DNA of 64,000 nt from Halomontanus rarus (GTDB lineage: Archaea > Halobacteriota > Halobacteria > Halobacteriales > Natrialbaceae). The notes under the pieces were generated by a model. The model was not told the DNA's origin and made no database searches. It worked only from the letters and a program-made list of their open reading frames with translations. Position 1 is the first letter of the stretch; every line of letters begins with the position of its first letter. A program made the translations under genes and the position numbers. The DNA lies in the NCBI RefSeq assembly GCF_017357405.1, contig NZ_CP071597.1, positions 2,294,001 to 2,358,000 of the forward strand, written 5' to 3'. Positions 9,786 to 18,739 of the stretch are shown here, one piece after another.

Positions 9786-9817
9786 GTGGATTCGCCGGAC
9801 GGCCTCGGCGAATCCAC
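9786..9817. promoter_or_regulatory. Perfect 12-bp inverted repeat between the tatC genes
   Basis: Arms GTGGATTCGCCG (9786-9797) and CGGCGAATCCAC (9806-9817) are exact reverse complements around an 8-nt loop. The repeat lies in the 246-bp space between divergent tatC starts, 85 bp from one start codon and 131 bp from the other. It could be an operator shared by both promoters or an mRNA hairpin. It is not placed as a terminator for either gene. Confidence 0.6.
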
Positions 9818-9947
9818 GAACGGCGAGAGCCGGCGGTACGAGTCCGAATTCCGTCCCGCGGTGACTCGAGGCGAGAACGATTCTCCCTGTCGAGAGCTGA
9901 CCGTAAGAAAAAGGCCTATAACGAGCGGCCTATCTATAACTGGATAG

Positions 9948-10910
9948 ATGCCGGACGAGTCGGACGAAGGTGCGGACGTCGACGGCTCCGAAGAGCCGCG
10001 GGAAGACGCCGGTGAGCAGCCCCCAGAAGGCCACACCGGTGAATCGCCCGACTCGTCGCGCGGGCGAGAGGACACCATCGAGACCGACGGCGAAGGCTAC
10101 GTTCACGATCGCCCGGACTCTAGCACGGGCGACTCGGAGTACCCCGAGCCGGATCCCGACGACGACATTGGTGGGATCTCGACACCGCCAGACGACGAGG
10201 AGATGCCGCTGGCCGACCACATCGAGGAGATGATCCTGCGGTTGGCGCGAGTCATCCTCGTCGGCTCGGCCGCGACCGCGATCGGTCTCTTCTGGGCGTC
10301 CGAAGCCATCGAATTCATCTGGTTCAACGTCTTCCCGGGTCCGGTCGACGAGGTGCCGCCGCCGCACGTCTACCACCCGCTCGAGTTGTGGCTCTCCCGG
10401 ATCAAGGTCGCCGCGCTGGCGGGAGTTCTGGTCGCGCTCCCGATGTTCGTCTACGAGTGTTACGCGTTCATGCGACCGGGACTGTACCCGAACGAGCGGA
10501 AGTACTACATCTCGGCAGTGCCGATGAGCCTCGTTCTTGCGGCGTTCGGGATGTTCGTCTCCTACATTCTCGTCTTGCCGATTCTCTTCCGATACTTCAC
10601 GTACTACTCCGACGCGAGCGCGAACATCGCGTACGGACTCGGGAATACGTTCGACATGATCATCACGCTCACCGGGTTCCTCGCGGTCGTCTTCCAGATC
10701 CCGCTGTTCATCATGCTCGCGATCATGATGGGCGTCACGACCCGGAAGTGGCTCGCCGACAAGCGACTCTACTTCTGGGCGGCCTTCCTCGGACTCTCCT
10801 TTATGTTCACGCTCGACCCGACGGGGATGGCTCCGATCATCGTCGCGATCATCATGATCGTACTGTTCGAGGGGACACTGCTCGTCCTGAAGTGGGTCGG
10901 ACGGGAGTAG
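9948..10910 (+). CDS. tatC: Twin-arginine translocase subunit TatC (TatCo type)
   Basis: A 320-residue protein. The first about 90 residues are a hydrophilic acidic extension, then MPLADHIEEMILRLARV begins the TatC core with six membrane helices. Conserved TatC signatures include FVYECYAFMRPGLYPNERK in the first cytoplasmic loop and FxxxFQIPLFI. This is the single-domain haloarchaeal TatC, the subunit that together with TatA forms the signal-recognition core. No tatA is in the window. A TATA-like CTATAAC lies just upstream of the ATG region. Confidence 0.94.
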   Translation: MPDESDEGADVDGSEEPREDAGEQPPEGHTGESPDSSRGREDTIETDGEGYVHDRPDSSTGDSEYPEPDPDDDIGGISTPPDDEEMPLADHIEEMILRLARVILVGSAATAIGLFWASEAIEFIWFNVFPGPVDEVPPPHVYHPLELWLSRIKVAALAGVLVALPMFVYECYAFMRPGLYPNERKYYISAVPMSLVLAAFGMFVSYILVLPILFRYFTYYSDASANIAYGLGNTFDMIITLTGFLAVVFQIPLFIMLAIMMGVTTRKWLADKRLYFWAAFLGLSFMFTLDPTGMAPIIVAIIMIVLFEGTLLVLKWVGRE

Positions 10911-11050
10911 CGACCTTCGGTTCCCTTTCTGCGAACGTTGACGCTCGTTTGGTCAGCCGCCGCTCTCGGCACACTATACGTCCTAATATTCTCCCTATCC
11001 ATCCCTACATTGCGGGAAGATGAGTAGACCGGGGACATAATTGTGTGTTT

Positions 11051-11069
11051 TTAAACGGATAGGGTTTTA
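11051..11069 (+). promoter_or_regulatory. Putative nasA promoter element
   Basis: TTAAACGGATAGGGTTTTA resembles GTAAACGATTAGGATTATA upstream of nirA (14256-14274): both contain AAACG, then TAGG, then TT. The similarity, upstream of two nitrate-assimilation genes, suggests a shared promoter or operator. Confidence 0.4.
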
Positions 11070-11192
11070 GTAGTGGAAGATATCACCCACACACGTGAAA
11101 ACCTGTATGAATTCTCCCCTCTGTCGACGACTGACGGACATCCGTCGACCCGCGACTGTCGATCGAGTCCCGATCGTGATCGGGTGGTCCCC

Positions 11193-13307
11193 GTGAGCGA
11201 GTTCGTCCCGACGACCTGCGTGCGATGTGCGGTCGGCTGCGGTCACGTCCAGCGAGCCGTCGACAGCGGCTACGGGCTGGACGTAGTCCGCGGAAACCCC
11301 GAACACCCCGTCAACCAGGGCCTCGCCTGCCAGCGCGGCGTCCGAGAGACTGCCGACCCCGACGGCGAGTGGCTCACCCGTCCGCTCGTCCGTCGCGACG
11401 GCGAGCTCGTCCCGACGACGCTCGAAAACGCTCTCGACGCGGCCGCGAACGGACTCTCGACGGCCCTCGAATCGAGTTCGGACTCGGTCGCCGTCCTGGG
11501 AAGCGGCCAGCAGACCAACGAAGCGGCCTACGCCCTCGGGAAACTCGCCCGCGGCGGCTTCGGCACGCGGTACTACGACGCGAACACGACCCTGTGCATG
11601 GCGAGCGCCGTGACGGCCTACTACGACGCCTTCGGCAGCGACGCACCGCCGCCGACCTACGACGACATTCCGGACGCTCGAACGCATCTCGTCTGGGGTG
11701 CGAACCCCGCGGCCGCCCACCCGGTCATGTTCCGGTGGATTCGCCAGAGTGCGGCCGAAGACGGCTCCGAGATGATCGTCGTCGATCCGGTCCGCAGCGA
11801 GACCGCCGAAGTCGCCGACCACCACGTCGCACCCGACCCCGGCACGGATCTCACGCTCACGCGGGCGGTTCTCGCTCGCCTGCTCGAGACCGATTCCATC
11901 GACGAGGAGTTCGTCGATGACGAGACGGAGGGATTCGACGAGCTTCGTGAATCGCTGCCCGACGCGGCGACCGCAGCGGCGACCGCCGGCGTTTCGATGG
12001 ACGACGTCGATCGACTCGCCGACGCCTTCGGTCTCCCGACGCTGGTCTACTGGGGGATGGGCGTCAACCAGAGCGCCAACGGGACCGACACGGCGGGTGC
12101 GCTAATCGACCTCTGTCTGGCGACCGGCAACCTCGGGCCCGGCACCGGCCCGTTCTCGCTGACCGGGCAGGCGAACTCGATGGGAACCCGCGTCTGCTCC
12201 TCGAAGGGATCCTGGCCCGGTCACCGGCCGTTCGACGACCCCCTTCACCGTGACGCGGTCGCCGAAGCGTGGGGCGTCTCGCCCTCGAGGTTACCCGACG
12301 ACCCCGGACCCGGACCCGTTGGAATCGTCGAGGCGACCGACGACGAAATCGACGCGGTGTACGCCGTCGCGACGAATCCCGCCGTCGGACTCCCGGACGC
12401 CTCCGCCGCCCGAAAGCGCCTCGAGGACACCTTCCTCGTGGTTCAGGATGCCTTCCGGAGCGAGACGGTCGAACTCGCCGACGTCGTCCTGCCGGCTGCG
12501 ACCTGGGGCGAGTCCGAAGGGACCGTGATGAACATGGAGCGGACCGTCTCGCGGGTTCGCGCGGCCACGGAGACGCCCTCTGGGATCGAGACGGACCTCT
12601 CGCTGATCGGCGAGATCGGCAACCGAGTGGTTCCCGGCCTCTTCGAGGAACGGCCGGAGCCGAAACCGGTCTTCGAGGAGTTCGTCGAACTCACCGCGGG
12701 GACGCCCGCGGATTGCTCGGGGATCGGCTACGAACGCCTCGAGGCCGAAGTCGCCGTGCGGTGGCCCGCGCCGTCGCCGACCGACGAGGGTGGGTATCGG
12801 TACTACGTGGCCGCCGACTCCGAGGCCGACTCCGAAGTGGACGACGACCGCTGGCAGTTCCCCACCCCCTCCGGCCGCGCCCGGTTCTCCGAGAGCGTCG
12901 CCGGAACGGTTCCGGAACCGCCGTCCGAGTCCTACCCGCTGACCCTGACGACAGCACGACGCTCGGACGCGTACAATACGGGCGTTCGAACGCGGGACGA
13001 CGAGCCGCCGATCGCACGGGTCAGCCCGGCGACGGCTGCCTCGCTGACACCCGAACTCGACGACCGCGAGGACGGAACCTACGCGACTGTCGCTTCCCGG
13101 CGCGCGTCGGTCCTCGCCCGCATCGAGGTCGACGAGGCTATTCCCGACGGCGTCGTCTGGCTGCCGATCCACCACCCCGCAGTGAACGACCTCACGCTAC
13201 CGGAGGTCGACCCGCGCTCGAACGAACCCAATTTCAAACAGTGTGCGGTTCGTCTCGAGTCGCCCCGCGAACGCGACGTCAAGCCGATCGCGGAGGCCAG
13301 CGCCTGA
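11193..13307 (+). CDS. nasA: Assimilatory nitrate reductase NasA (molybdopterin oxidoreductase)
   Basis: A molybdopterin-dinucleotide oxidoreductase of about 704 residues. A 4Fe-4S ligand set lies at the N-terminus (VPTTCVRCAVGC, then LACQRG; cysteines 9, 12, 16 and 46), followed by the catalytic domain and a C-terminal MopB dinucleotide-binding region. It reduces nitrate to nitrite in the cytoplasm. I chose GTG 11193 because it gives the family's short N-terminus; the frame is open to GTG 11073, which would add 40 unmatched residues. The next genes are mobA and nirA, completing a nitrate-assimilation cluster. No nitrate transporter is present nearby. Confidence 0.92.
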   Translation: MSEFVPTTCVRCAVGCGHVQRAVDSGYGLDVVRGNPEHPVNQGLACQRGVRETADPDGEWLTRPLVRRDGELVPTTLENALDAAANGLSTALESSSDSVAVLGSGQQTNEAAYALGKLARGGFGTRYYDANTTLCMASAVTAYYDAFGSDAPPPTYDDIPDARTHLVWGANPAAAHPVMFRWIRQSAAEDGSEMIVVDPVRSETAEVADHHVAPDPGTDLTLTRAVLARLLETDSIDEEFVDDETEGFDELRESLPDAATAAATAGVSMDDVDRLADAFGLPTLVYWGMGVNQSANGTDTAGALIDLCLATGNLGPGTGPFSLTGQANSMGTRVCSSKGSWPGHRPFDDPLHRDAVAEAWGVSPSRLPDDPGPGPVGIVEATDDEIDAVYAVATNPAVGLPDASAARKRLEDTFLVVQDAFRSETVELADVVLPAATWGESEGTVMNMERTVSRVRAATETPSGIETDLSLIGEIGNRVVPGLFEERPEPKPVFEEFVELTAGTPADCSGIGYERLEAEVAVRWPAPSPTDEGGYRYYVAADSEADSEVDDDRWQFPTPSGRARFSESVAGTVPEPPSESYPLTLTTARRSDAYNTGVRTRDDEPPIARVSPATAASLTPELDDREDGTYATVASRRASVLARIEVDEAIPDGVVWLPIHHPAVNDLTLPEVDPRSNEPNFKQCAVRLESPRERDVKPIAEASA

Positions 13308-13389
13308 GTCCGATGGACGTGGTGCGATCGAATACCGGATTTTGGGACCTCGAGTCGACTCCACAATCGTCGATTCGAGAGGGACGTCG

Positions 13390-14025
13390 ATGACGACGAG
13401 GAGTGCGATTATCGTCGCCGGCGGCTACTCGCGACGGTTCGGTGACCGGGAGAAGGCTCTCGCCGCGCTCGAGGGAACGCCGATGCTCGTTCGCGTCGCC
13501 CGTGCCGTCGCGCCGGCGGTCGGCGAACTCGTCTGTAACTGTCGGGCCGATCAGCGTCCCGGCTTCGAACGCGCGCTCGAGGCCGCCGATCTGGAACTCC
13601 GGTTCGCGATCGATCGCCGTCCCGATCGGGGACCCGTCGCCGGATTCGCACGGGCACTCCAGACGGCGACTGGCGAATCGGCCGTCGTCGTCCCCTGCGA
13701 TCTGCCGCTGCTCGAGACGGCGTTCGTCGATCGGTTGTTCGCCGGTCACCGGCAGTCCGACGCGGCCGCGTTCGTCCCCCGCGTCGACGACTACCTGCAA
13801 CCGCTCTGTGCGGTCTACACCGTCTCCGCAGCGCTCGAGGCGTGTACGACGGCCCTCGAGGCGGACCGACGGCGACTGTTCGACGTTCTGGACGAACTCG
13901 ATATCGCCGTCCTCGAGGAGGAGCGTCTCGAGGAGTGGACGGACCCGGTTCGACTCGAAGCGATCGATACGCCGGCGTCGCTTCAGCGGCTCCGCGAGAG
14001 GCCGAAACCGCGGCTTCGAGGGTGA
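13390..14025 (+). CDS. mobA: Molybdenum cofactor guanylyltransferase MobA-like
   Basis: A 211-residue protein starting MTTRSAIIVAGGYSRRFG at ATG 13390. The nucleotide-binding signature AGG...RRFGDREKAL lies at residues 10-24, and VVVPCDLPLL near residue 100 binds the metal/nucleotide. MobA converts molybdopterin to the guanine-dinucleotide cofactor used by DMSO-reductase-family enzymes such as NasA. It lies 82 bp downstream of nasA on the same strand, consistent with a dedicated cofactor maturase. Longer upstream frames are not supported. Confidence 0.9.
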   Translation: MTTRSAIIVAGGYSRRFGDREKALAALEGTPMLVRVARAVAPAVGELVCNCRADQRPGFERALEAADLELRFAIDRRPDRGPVAGFARALQTATGESAVVVPCDLPLLETAFVDRLFAGHRQSDAAAFVPRVDDYLQPLCAVYTVSAALEACTTALEADRRRLFDVLDELDIAVLEEERLEEWTDPVRLEAIDTPASLQRLRERPKPRLRG

Positions 14026-14255
14026 CGACGGGGACTCGAACGGTAGTTTTCGTATTCAGTTTTCGTACGCGGGTGCTCGATATCTCGACGGCGAGTACCG
14101 ACTACTCGACCGCGTTCACGGATCGACACCCGTCGAGAAGTGTACAAAACCGGAGACGAGTTCTCGGTCGTTCTCACCGAACGAATCCTAATAGACATTA
14201 TATGTCCATGTACATCGGACGACTCTGTTCGAATAGGGTTCAAAAACACACATTT

Positions 14256-14274
14256 GTAAACGATTAGGATTATA
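14256..14274 (+). promoter_or_regulatory. Putative nirA promoter element
   Basis: GTAAACGATTAGGATTATA includes a TATA-like GATTATATT centred about 27-30 nt before the ATG at 14300, the spacing expected for a leaderless start there. Upstream lie GACATTATATGTC (14194-14206, inverted arms) and the palindrome ATGTACAT (14208-14215), candidate operators. Confidence 0.5.
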
Positions 14275-14299
14275 TTGTCCACTCTCGTGACCCTGTAAC

Positions 14300-14386
14300 A
14301 TGAATTGCGCTATGTCCGGAGAGGATTTCGCTGATTGGGAAGACGATTGTCCAGACGAACTCGAGGTGAGTGGAGATGGTGCATAA
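14300..14386 (+). CDS. 28-residue leader ORF overlapping nirA
   Basis: ATG 14300 opens a 28-codon frame (MNCAMSGEDFADWEDDCPDE...) that ends at TAA 14384-14386, inside nirA whose ATG is at 14376. The peptide is acidic, with two cysteines (3 and 17), as expected for haloarchaeal coding sequence. The promoter-like element upstream would start the transcript near this ATG, so translation of nirA may depend on it. Whether the peptide has a function or only couples translation is unknown. No family is recognised. Confidence 0.5.
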   Translation: MNCAMSGEDFADWEDDCPDELEVSGDGA

Positions 14387-16136
14387 GAAAGAGGACTACA
14401 AGGAGGGCTGCTACGGCGACGAGGTTCGCGAACACATTCTCGAGTTCGCCGAGAAGGGGTTCGAGTCGATTCCCGAAGACGAGTACGACGAGTGGTTCAC
14501 TCGGTTCAAGTTCTGGGGCCTGTTCCACCAGCGCAGCGGTCAGGAATCGTACTTCATGATGCGGTTGACGAACGCGAGCGGCATCTTGGAGCCGGGCCAG
14601 CTCCGGGCGATCGCCGAGGTCGCCCGCGACTACGCGACGGGACCGGTCGAGAACCCCGAGTTCGGCAACGGCTGGATCGACCTGACGACGCGCCAGTCGA
14701 TCCAGTTGCACTGGCTCGAACTCGAGGACGTCCCGGAGATCTGGGAAAAATTAGAGAGCGCCGGCGTCTCCTCTCGCTCCGCGGGCGGTGACACGATGCG
14801 CAACATCTCGGGCTCCGCACTCCACGGCAAAGTCGAGGAGTACGTCGAGTCCGGGCCGCTACTCGAGCGCTTTCAGGAGGAGCTTCGCGGGGACGACGCG
14901 CTCGCGAACATGCCTCGGAAGTTCAACATCAGCGTCACCGGCACCAAATCCGGTTGCGCGCAGGATTCACTCAACGATATCGGGTTCGAACCGGCGCGCA
15001 AGGAGCTCGACGGCGAGACAGTCAAGGGCTTCAACGTTCGAATTGGCGGCGGTCTCGGCGGTCGCCAACCCCGTGCTGCGACGCCCCTGGACGTCTTCGT
15101 CCGCCCCGAGAACGCCTACGAGGTCGGTCGCGGCTTCGTCGAACTCTACCACGACTACGGCGGCCGGACGAACCGCTCGAAGAACCGCGCACGGTTCTTC
15201 GCCGAGGATTGGGGCATGGAGAAGATCCGCGAGACGCTCCAGGAGGAGTACGTCGACTTCGAGATGCTCCGCGCGGGCGAGGATTTCCGCGAGGAGTACA
15301 CCTACAACGCCGGCAAGTCTCCCGACGAGGGGAAACACGACCACGTCGGCGACCACGATCAGAAACAGGACGGCCTGAAGTACGTCGGACTGAACGTCCC
15401 GGTCGGCCGCCTGCCCGCGGAGGACGCAATCGAACTGGCGGATCTGGCCGACGAGTACGGCTCCGGCGAACTCCGCCTCACCCGTCGACAGAACCCCGTC
15501 GTCGTCGACGTCCACGAGGACGACCTCGAGGAGCTGCTGGCGGAACCGCTCCTCTCCGAGTACCAGCCCGAACCGAGCCCGTTCGAACGCGGGGCGATGG
15601 CCTGTACCGGCACCGAGTTCTGCTCGATCGCGCTGACCGAGACGAAAGGCCGGATGGCCCGGATGCTGCGCTGGCTCAACAAGAACGTCGACCTGCCCGA
15701 GGACGTCGGCAAGATCAAGATGCACTACTCGGGGTGTACCGCGGACTGTGGGCAGGCTATGACCGCCGACATCGGCCTGCAGGGCATGCGCGCCCGCAAG
15801 AACGACCAGATGGTCGAAGCCTTCGACATCGGAGTCGGGGGCGGCGTCGGTGAGAACCCCTCGTTCATCGAGTGGGTCCGCCAGCGCGTCCCAGCCGACG
15901 AGGCCCCCGGTGCGATCAGGAGCCTGCTCGAGGCGTTCGCCGCCCATCGGGAGGAGGGCCAGACCTTCCGCGAGTGGGTCGAGTCGACGGGTACCGAAGC
16001 ACTCGTCGAGTTCTGCGAACCCGAGGAAACCGACTTCGAGGCGCCGTACATGGACGACGCCAAGCAGTCGTGGTACCCGTTCGCCAACGGTGACGAGCCG
16101 ACGGCCGGCGGCGAGGCGGTCGTCTCCGACGACTGA
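14376..16136 (+). CDS. nirA: Ferredoxin-nitrite reductase
   Basis: About 586 residues. Siroheme/4Fe-4S ligands appear as CTGTEFC and, 38 residues later, CTADC (cysteines about 410, 416, 454 and 458). The duplicated nitrite/sulfite reductase ferredoxin-like half-domains are clear (for example LTTRQSIQLHWL and LRLTRRQNPVVV). The enzyme reduces nitrite to ammonium with ferredoxin electrons. An insert with His/Asp-rich sequence (KHDHVGDHDQK) sits around residue 320. GTG 14370 is an alternative start two codons earlier. It follows mobA after a 270-bp gap that holds its own promoter. Known haloarchaeal literature also uses nasD for this gene. Confidence 0.94.
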   Translation: MVHKKEDYKEGCYGDEVREHILEFAEKGFESIPEDEYDEWFTRFKFWGLFHQRSGQESYFMMRLTNASGILEPGQLRAIAEVARDYATGPVENPEFGNGWIDLTTRQSIQLHWLELEDVPEIWEKLESAGVSSRSAGGDTMRNISGSALHGKVEEYVESGPLLERFQEELRGDDALANMPRKFNISVTGTKSGCAQDSLNDIGFEPARKELDGETVKGFNVRIGGGLGGRQPRAATPLDVFVRPENAYEVGRGFVELYHDYGGRTNRSKNRARFFAEDWGMEKIRETLQEEYVDFEMLRAGEDFREEYTYNAGKSPDEGKHDHVGDHDQKQDGLKYVGLNVPVGRLPAEDAIELADLADEYGSGELRLTRRQNPVVVDVHEDDLEELLAEPLLSEYQPEPSPFERGAMACTGTEFCSIALTETKGRMARMLRWLNKNVDLPEDVGKIKMHYSGCTADCGQAMTADIGLQGMRARKNDQMVEAFDIGVGGGVGENPSFIEWVRQRVPADEAPGAIRSLLEAFAAHREEGQTFREWVESTGTEALVEFCEPEETDFEAPYMDDAKQSWYPFANGDEPTAGGEAVVSDD

Positions 16137-16334
16137 GGATCCGAATGCGTTCGTCGCGGTCTCTCAGGACCGTCCGGCGTGAGGAAAAGAGCGGATCGAA
16201 TCAGCGGCCGAGACGCTTCGCATTCGATCGAGCGGGGATACCGTCATCCCCAACGCACCGATTTTGACGTCACTGTTACGTTTGGTATCGATTACAGTCG
16301 GTCGGAACTGAGAGCGATACCGAAACGGCCCCGA

Positions 16335-16745
16335 TCAATCCCGCCGGTCGTCGATTCCCTCAGTTCCGACGCCGGGCGGAGGGTTCTGCGCACCGGCTGC
16401 TTTGGTTCGGTCGAACGCGTACTCCAGTCCTTCCTCGAGGCTCCCGGGCCCGTCGTAGGCGGCTGCGAAGAGGTCCATGAACCGTTCGGCGAGCGAGAGA
16501 CACCGGTCGAACGTCAACACCTGTCTGATCCGGATCGACTCGGAGAACTCGAGGCCGGGATAGGTGGTCGCCTGGAGCGTGTATCCCGGTGTATCGTCGC
16601 CGTCGAGCGATGCGGGCGCGATCCGCAGACGTAGATCACCCGAGTCGTGGATGTACGTCGCGTACTGGAGTTCGTGCTCGCTGTCGGCGGGGGTGTAGGT
16701 TCGGCGCTGGTCCTGTTGCCACTCGTCGGGGGCGTCCTCGGCCAT
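16335..16745 (-). CDS. Conserved hypothetical protein
   Basis: A 136-residue soluble acidic protein from ATG 16745. No family recognised. The middle contains LQYATYIHDSGDLRLRIAPA and YTLQATTYPGLEFSESI, alternating strands that suggest a small beta-rich domain, followed by a helix (LSLAERFMDLFAAAYDG). It is convergent with nirA, so a link to nitrate metabolism is not implied. The frame continues upstream but the added residues are atypical. Confidence 0.7.
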   Translation of the reverse strand: MAEDAPDEWQQDQRRTYTPADSEHELQYATYIHDSGDLRLRIAPASLDGDDTPGYTLQATTYPGLEFSESIRIRQVLTFDRCLSLAERFMDLFAAAYDGPGSLEEGLEYAFDRTKAAGAQNPPPGVGTEGIDDRRD

Positions 16746-17052
16746 CGTTACTACGTACTGGTTCGAGCACGACGAACGTATTGTCTCGCGCAATATTTCT
16801 CCACGGTTCCCATATTTCTGGACTACCGGTGAGTTATCTAGGTACTTGGTGGGTCCTAATATGGAAATCGTTCGCTTATCGCGGTGTCAATCGCGGTCTC
16901 CGTACTCCCGGTGGAGATCGTCGTCGAACGACTGTCGAGTGTTCGGTTCCCGTCCGACGCGGACGGTCACATCCTTCGATGCGGGGTGGTAACACACGTA
17001 TCAATAGAGAAAACAAATTTATGTTCGACGACATCGCAGCGAGTACACAACC
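16746..17052. other. Intergenic region with divergent promoters
   Basis: These 307 bases contain no convincing gene. They are more AT-rich than their surroundings, with TCCTAATATGG at 16854 and AAACAAATTTATG at 17011, the latter being a plausible promoter for the HAD gene starting at 17053. TCCTAATA also occurs upstream of nasA (10981) and nirA (14186). Confidence 0.5.
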
Positions 17053-17703
17053 ATGTCGTACGACGCTGTCCTGTTCGACTTCGACGGCGTTCTCGTCGAA
17101 CCTCCCTCTTCGAGAACCCTGCAGGACACACTTCAGCGGGTGTACGATTCGTTCGACCTCTCCCGGCCGACGCCGGACGAGGTGTCGGCGTTCTTCAAAG
17201 GGAATCTCGAGGCGATCTCGAGTCGGTGCCGACAACTCGGCGTCGATACCGACCGGTTCTGCGCGCAGGCGGCCAAAGAGGCGATCCGCGTCCAGCGCGA
17301 GGAGATCGAAGCCGGAATGCGCTCTGCCTACGACGATATCGCCGCGCTGTTCTCGCTGGAGGCCTCCCTCGGCGTCGTCAGCGACAACCACCCGTCCGTC
17401 CTCTCGATGCTGTTACAGCGCTTCGGTATCGTCACCTGTTTCGAGACGGTCCACGGCTGTCCGCTCACGCCGACCGGGTTCGAGCGTCGAAAACCGAACC
17501 CGCACAACCTCGAGACGGCGATGGTCGCGCTCGACGTCGACCCGGAGCGGGTCCTGTACGTGGGTGATCGAGCCGTCGATATCGACGCGGCCGACAACGC
17601 GGGCGTGGACTCGGCGCACCTCTCGCGCGATGGGTCGTCGGTCGATCGGTCGCCGACCCACCGGATATCCTCGCTGCGCGAGCTGACCGTGATCGTCGCG
17701 TAG
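17053..17703 (+). CDS. HAD-family hydrolase
   Basis: A 216-residue haloacid-dehalogenase phosphatase. Motif I is LFDFDGVLVEP (residues 7-17). Motif II lies around VVSDNHPS near 113. Motif III/IV is the RRKPNPHN lysine region followed by LYVGDRAVDIDAADNAG near 175. The helical cap lies between motifs I and II, as in phosphoglycolate-phosphatase-like HADs. The substrate is not predictable. It is convergent with larE. Confidence 0.9.
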   Translation: MSYDAVLFDFDGVLVEPPSSRTLQDTLQRVYDSFDLSRPTPDEVSAFFKGNLEAISSRCRQLGVDTDRFCAQAAKEAIRVQREEIEAGMRSAYDDIAALFSLEASLGVVSDNHPSVLSMLLQRFGIVTCFETVHGCPLTPTGFERRKPNPHNLETAMVALDVDPERVLYVGDRAVDIDAADNAGVDSAHLSRDGSSVDRSPTHRISSLRELTVIVA

Positions 17704-17772
17704 CGACTCGAGGACGAACGCGACCGCTCGAGAAGTAATCGATTAGCGACAGGAAGGAGCGAAACTCGAAAC

Positions 17773-18651
17773 TCAGGAACCGTCGGCCGTCGGATACTCC
17801 GCGCTGAACACGTCCTCGACCAGCGGCTGGTCGTCCGTCTCTTCGCTCGCGGGACTCACGCTTCCGGTTCGGTAGCCGTGGAGGTCGAGCGTGACGTGCT
17901 CGAATCCGAGCTCGGAGAGGGCGTCGCGAGCCGCCTCGACGAAGTCGCGATCGAGCGCGCCCTCGAGTTCCTCGGGGGCGATCTCGATCCGGGCGAGGCC
18001 GTCGTGGTCGCGCACGCGGAACTGGGTGAATCCCCACGCCCTGACGAACTCCTCCGCGCGTTCGACGCGGGTGAGTCGCTCCTCGGTGACCGAGAGGCCG
18101 GTCGGGATGCGCGAGGAGAGACAGGCCATCGCCGGCTTGTCCGCGACCGAGAGGTCGTACCGGTCGGCGATCTCGCGGACCTCGTCTTTGGTCACGTCGT
18201 GTGCGAGCAGCGGCGAGAGGATGTCGAGTTCCTCGACCGCCTGGAGTCCCGGCCGGTGGCCCGCACCGGGATCGTCGGCGTTGGTGCCGTCGCAGACCGT
18301 CTCGATGTCGAGTTCTCGCGCGCGGTCGAGCATCTTCCCGAGACGCATCGTCCGGCAGTGATAGCACCGATCCCCGTCGTTGGCGACGAAGTCGTCGCTC
18401 TCGAGTTCGGAGAACTCGACGACCTCGTGGCGGATCCCGATCTCCTCGGCGACGCGTCTGGCGTCCTCGAGTTCGGCTTCGGGGAGGGTCTCGCTCTTTG
18501 CGGTACAGGCGACGGCGTCGTCGCCGAGTGCGTCGTGGGCGAGGGCGGCGACGACGCTCGAGTCGACGCCGCCGGAGAAGGCGACGAGGACGCCGTCGTG
18601 TGTCGCGAGGTCGTCGCGGGCCGCCTCGAGTTTCGCCTCGACCGTTGTCAT
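17773..18651 (-). CDS. larE: LarE-type ATP-dependent sulfur transferase
   Basis: A 292-residue PP-loop enzyme starting MTTVEAKLEAARDDL at ATG 18651. The pyrophosphatase loop FSGGVDSS is at residues 25-32; RCYHCR near 104 and ACLSSRIPTG near 170 are family landmarks. LarE donates sulfur to the nickel-pincer nucleotide cofactor precursor. LarB and LarC are not in the window, so the cofactor pathway must be completed elsewhere, or this homologue serves another thiolation. The C-terminal tail is acidic and divergent. Confidence 0.9.
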   Translation of the reverse strand: MTTVEAKLEAARDDLATHDGVLVAFSGGVDSSVVAALAHDALGDDAVACTAKSETLPEAELEDARRVAEEIGIRHEVVEFSELESDDFVANDGDRCYHCRTMRLGKMLDRARELDIETVCDGTNADDPGAGHRPGLQAVEELDILSPLLAHDVTKDEVREIADRYDLSVADKPAMACLSSRIPTGLSVTEERLTRVERAEEFVRAWGFTQFRVRDHDGLARIEIAPEELEGALDRDFVEAARDALSELGFEHVTLDLHGYRTGSVSPASEETDDQPLVEDVFSAEYPTADGS

Positions 18652-18739
18652 GGTCACCCCTTTGGAGCGCGAGGGCAAAAGGTCGTTGTCCCCGGAAGGC
18701 GACGGCGGAATCCGTCCGGAACCGATCTCGGGCTTCCGA

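Noticed and set aside
16179..16634. 151-residue plus-strand frame after nirA
   Set aside because: Its second half is antisense to the better-supported gene at 16335-16745 and its composition is poor.
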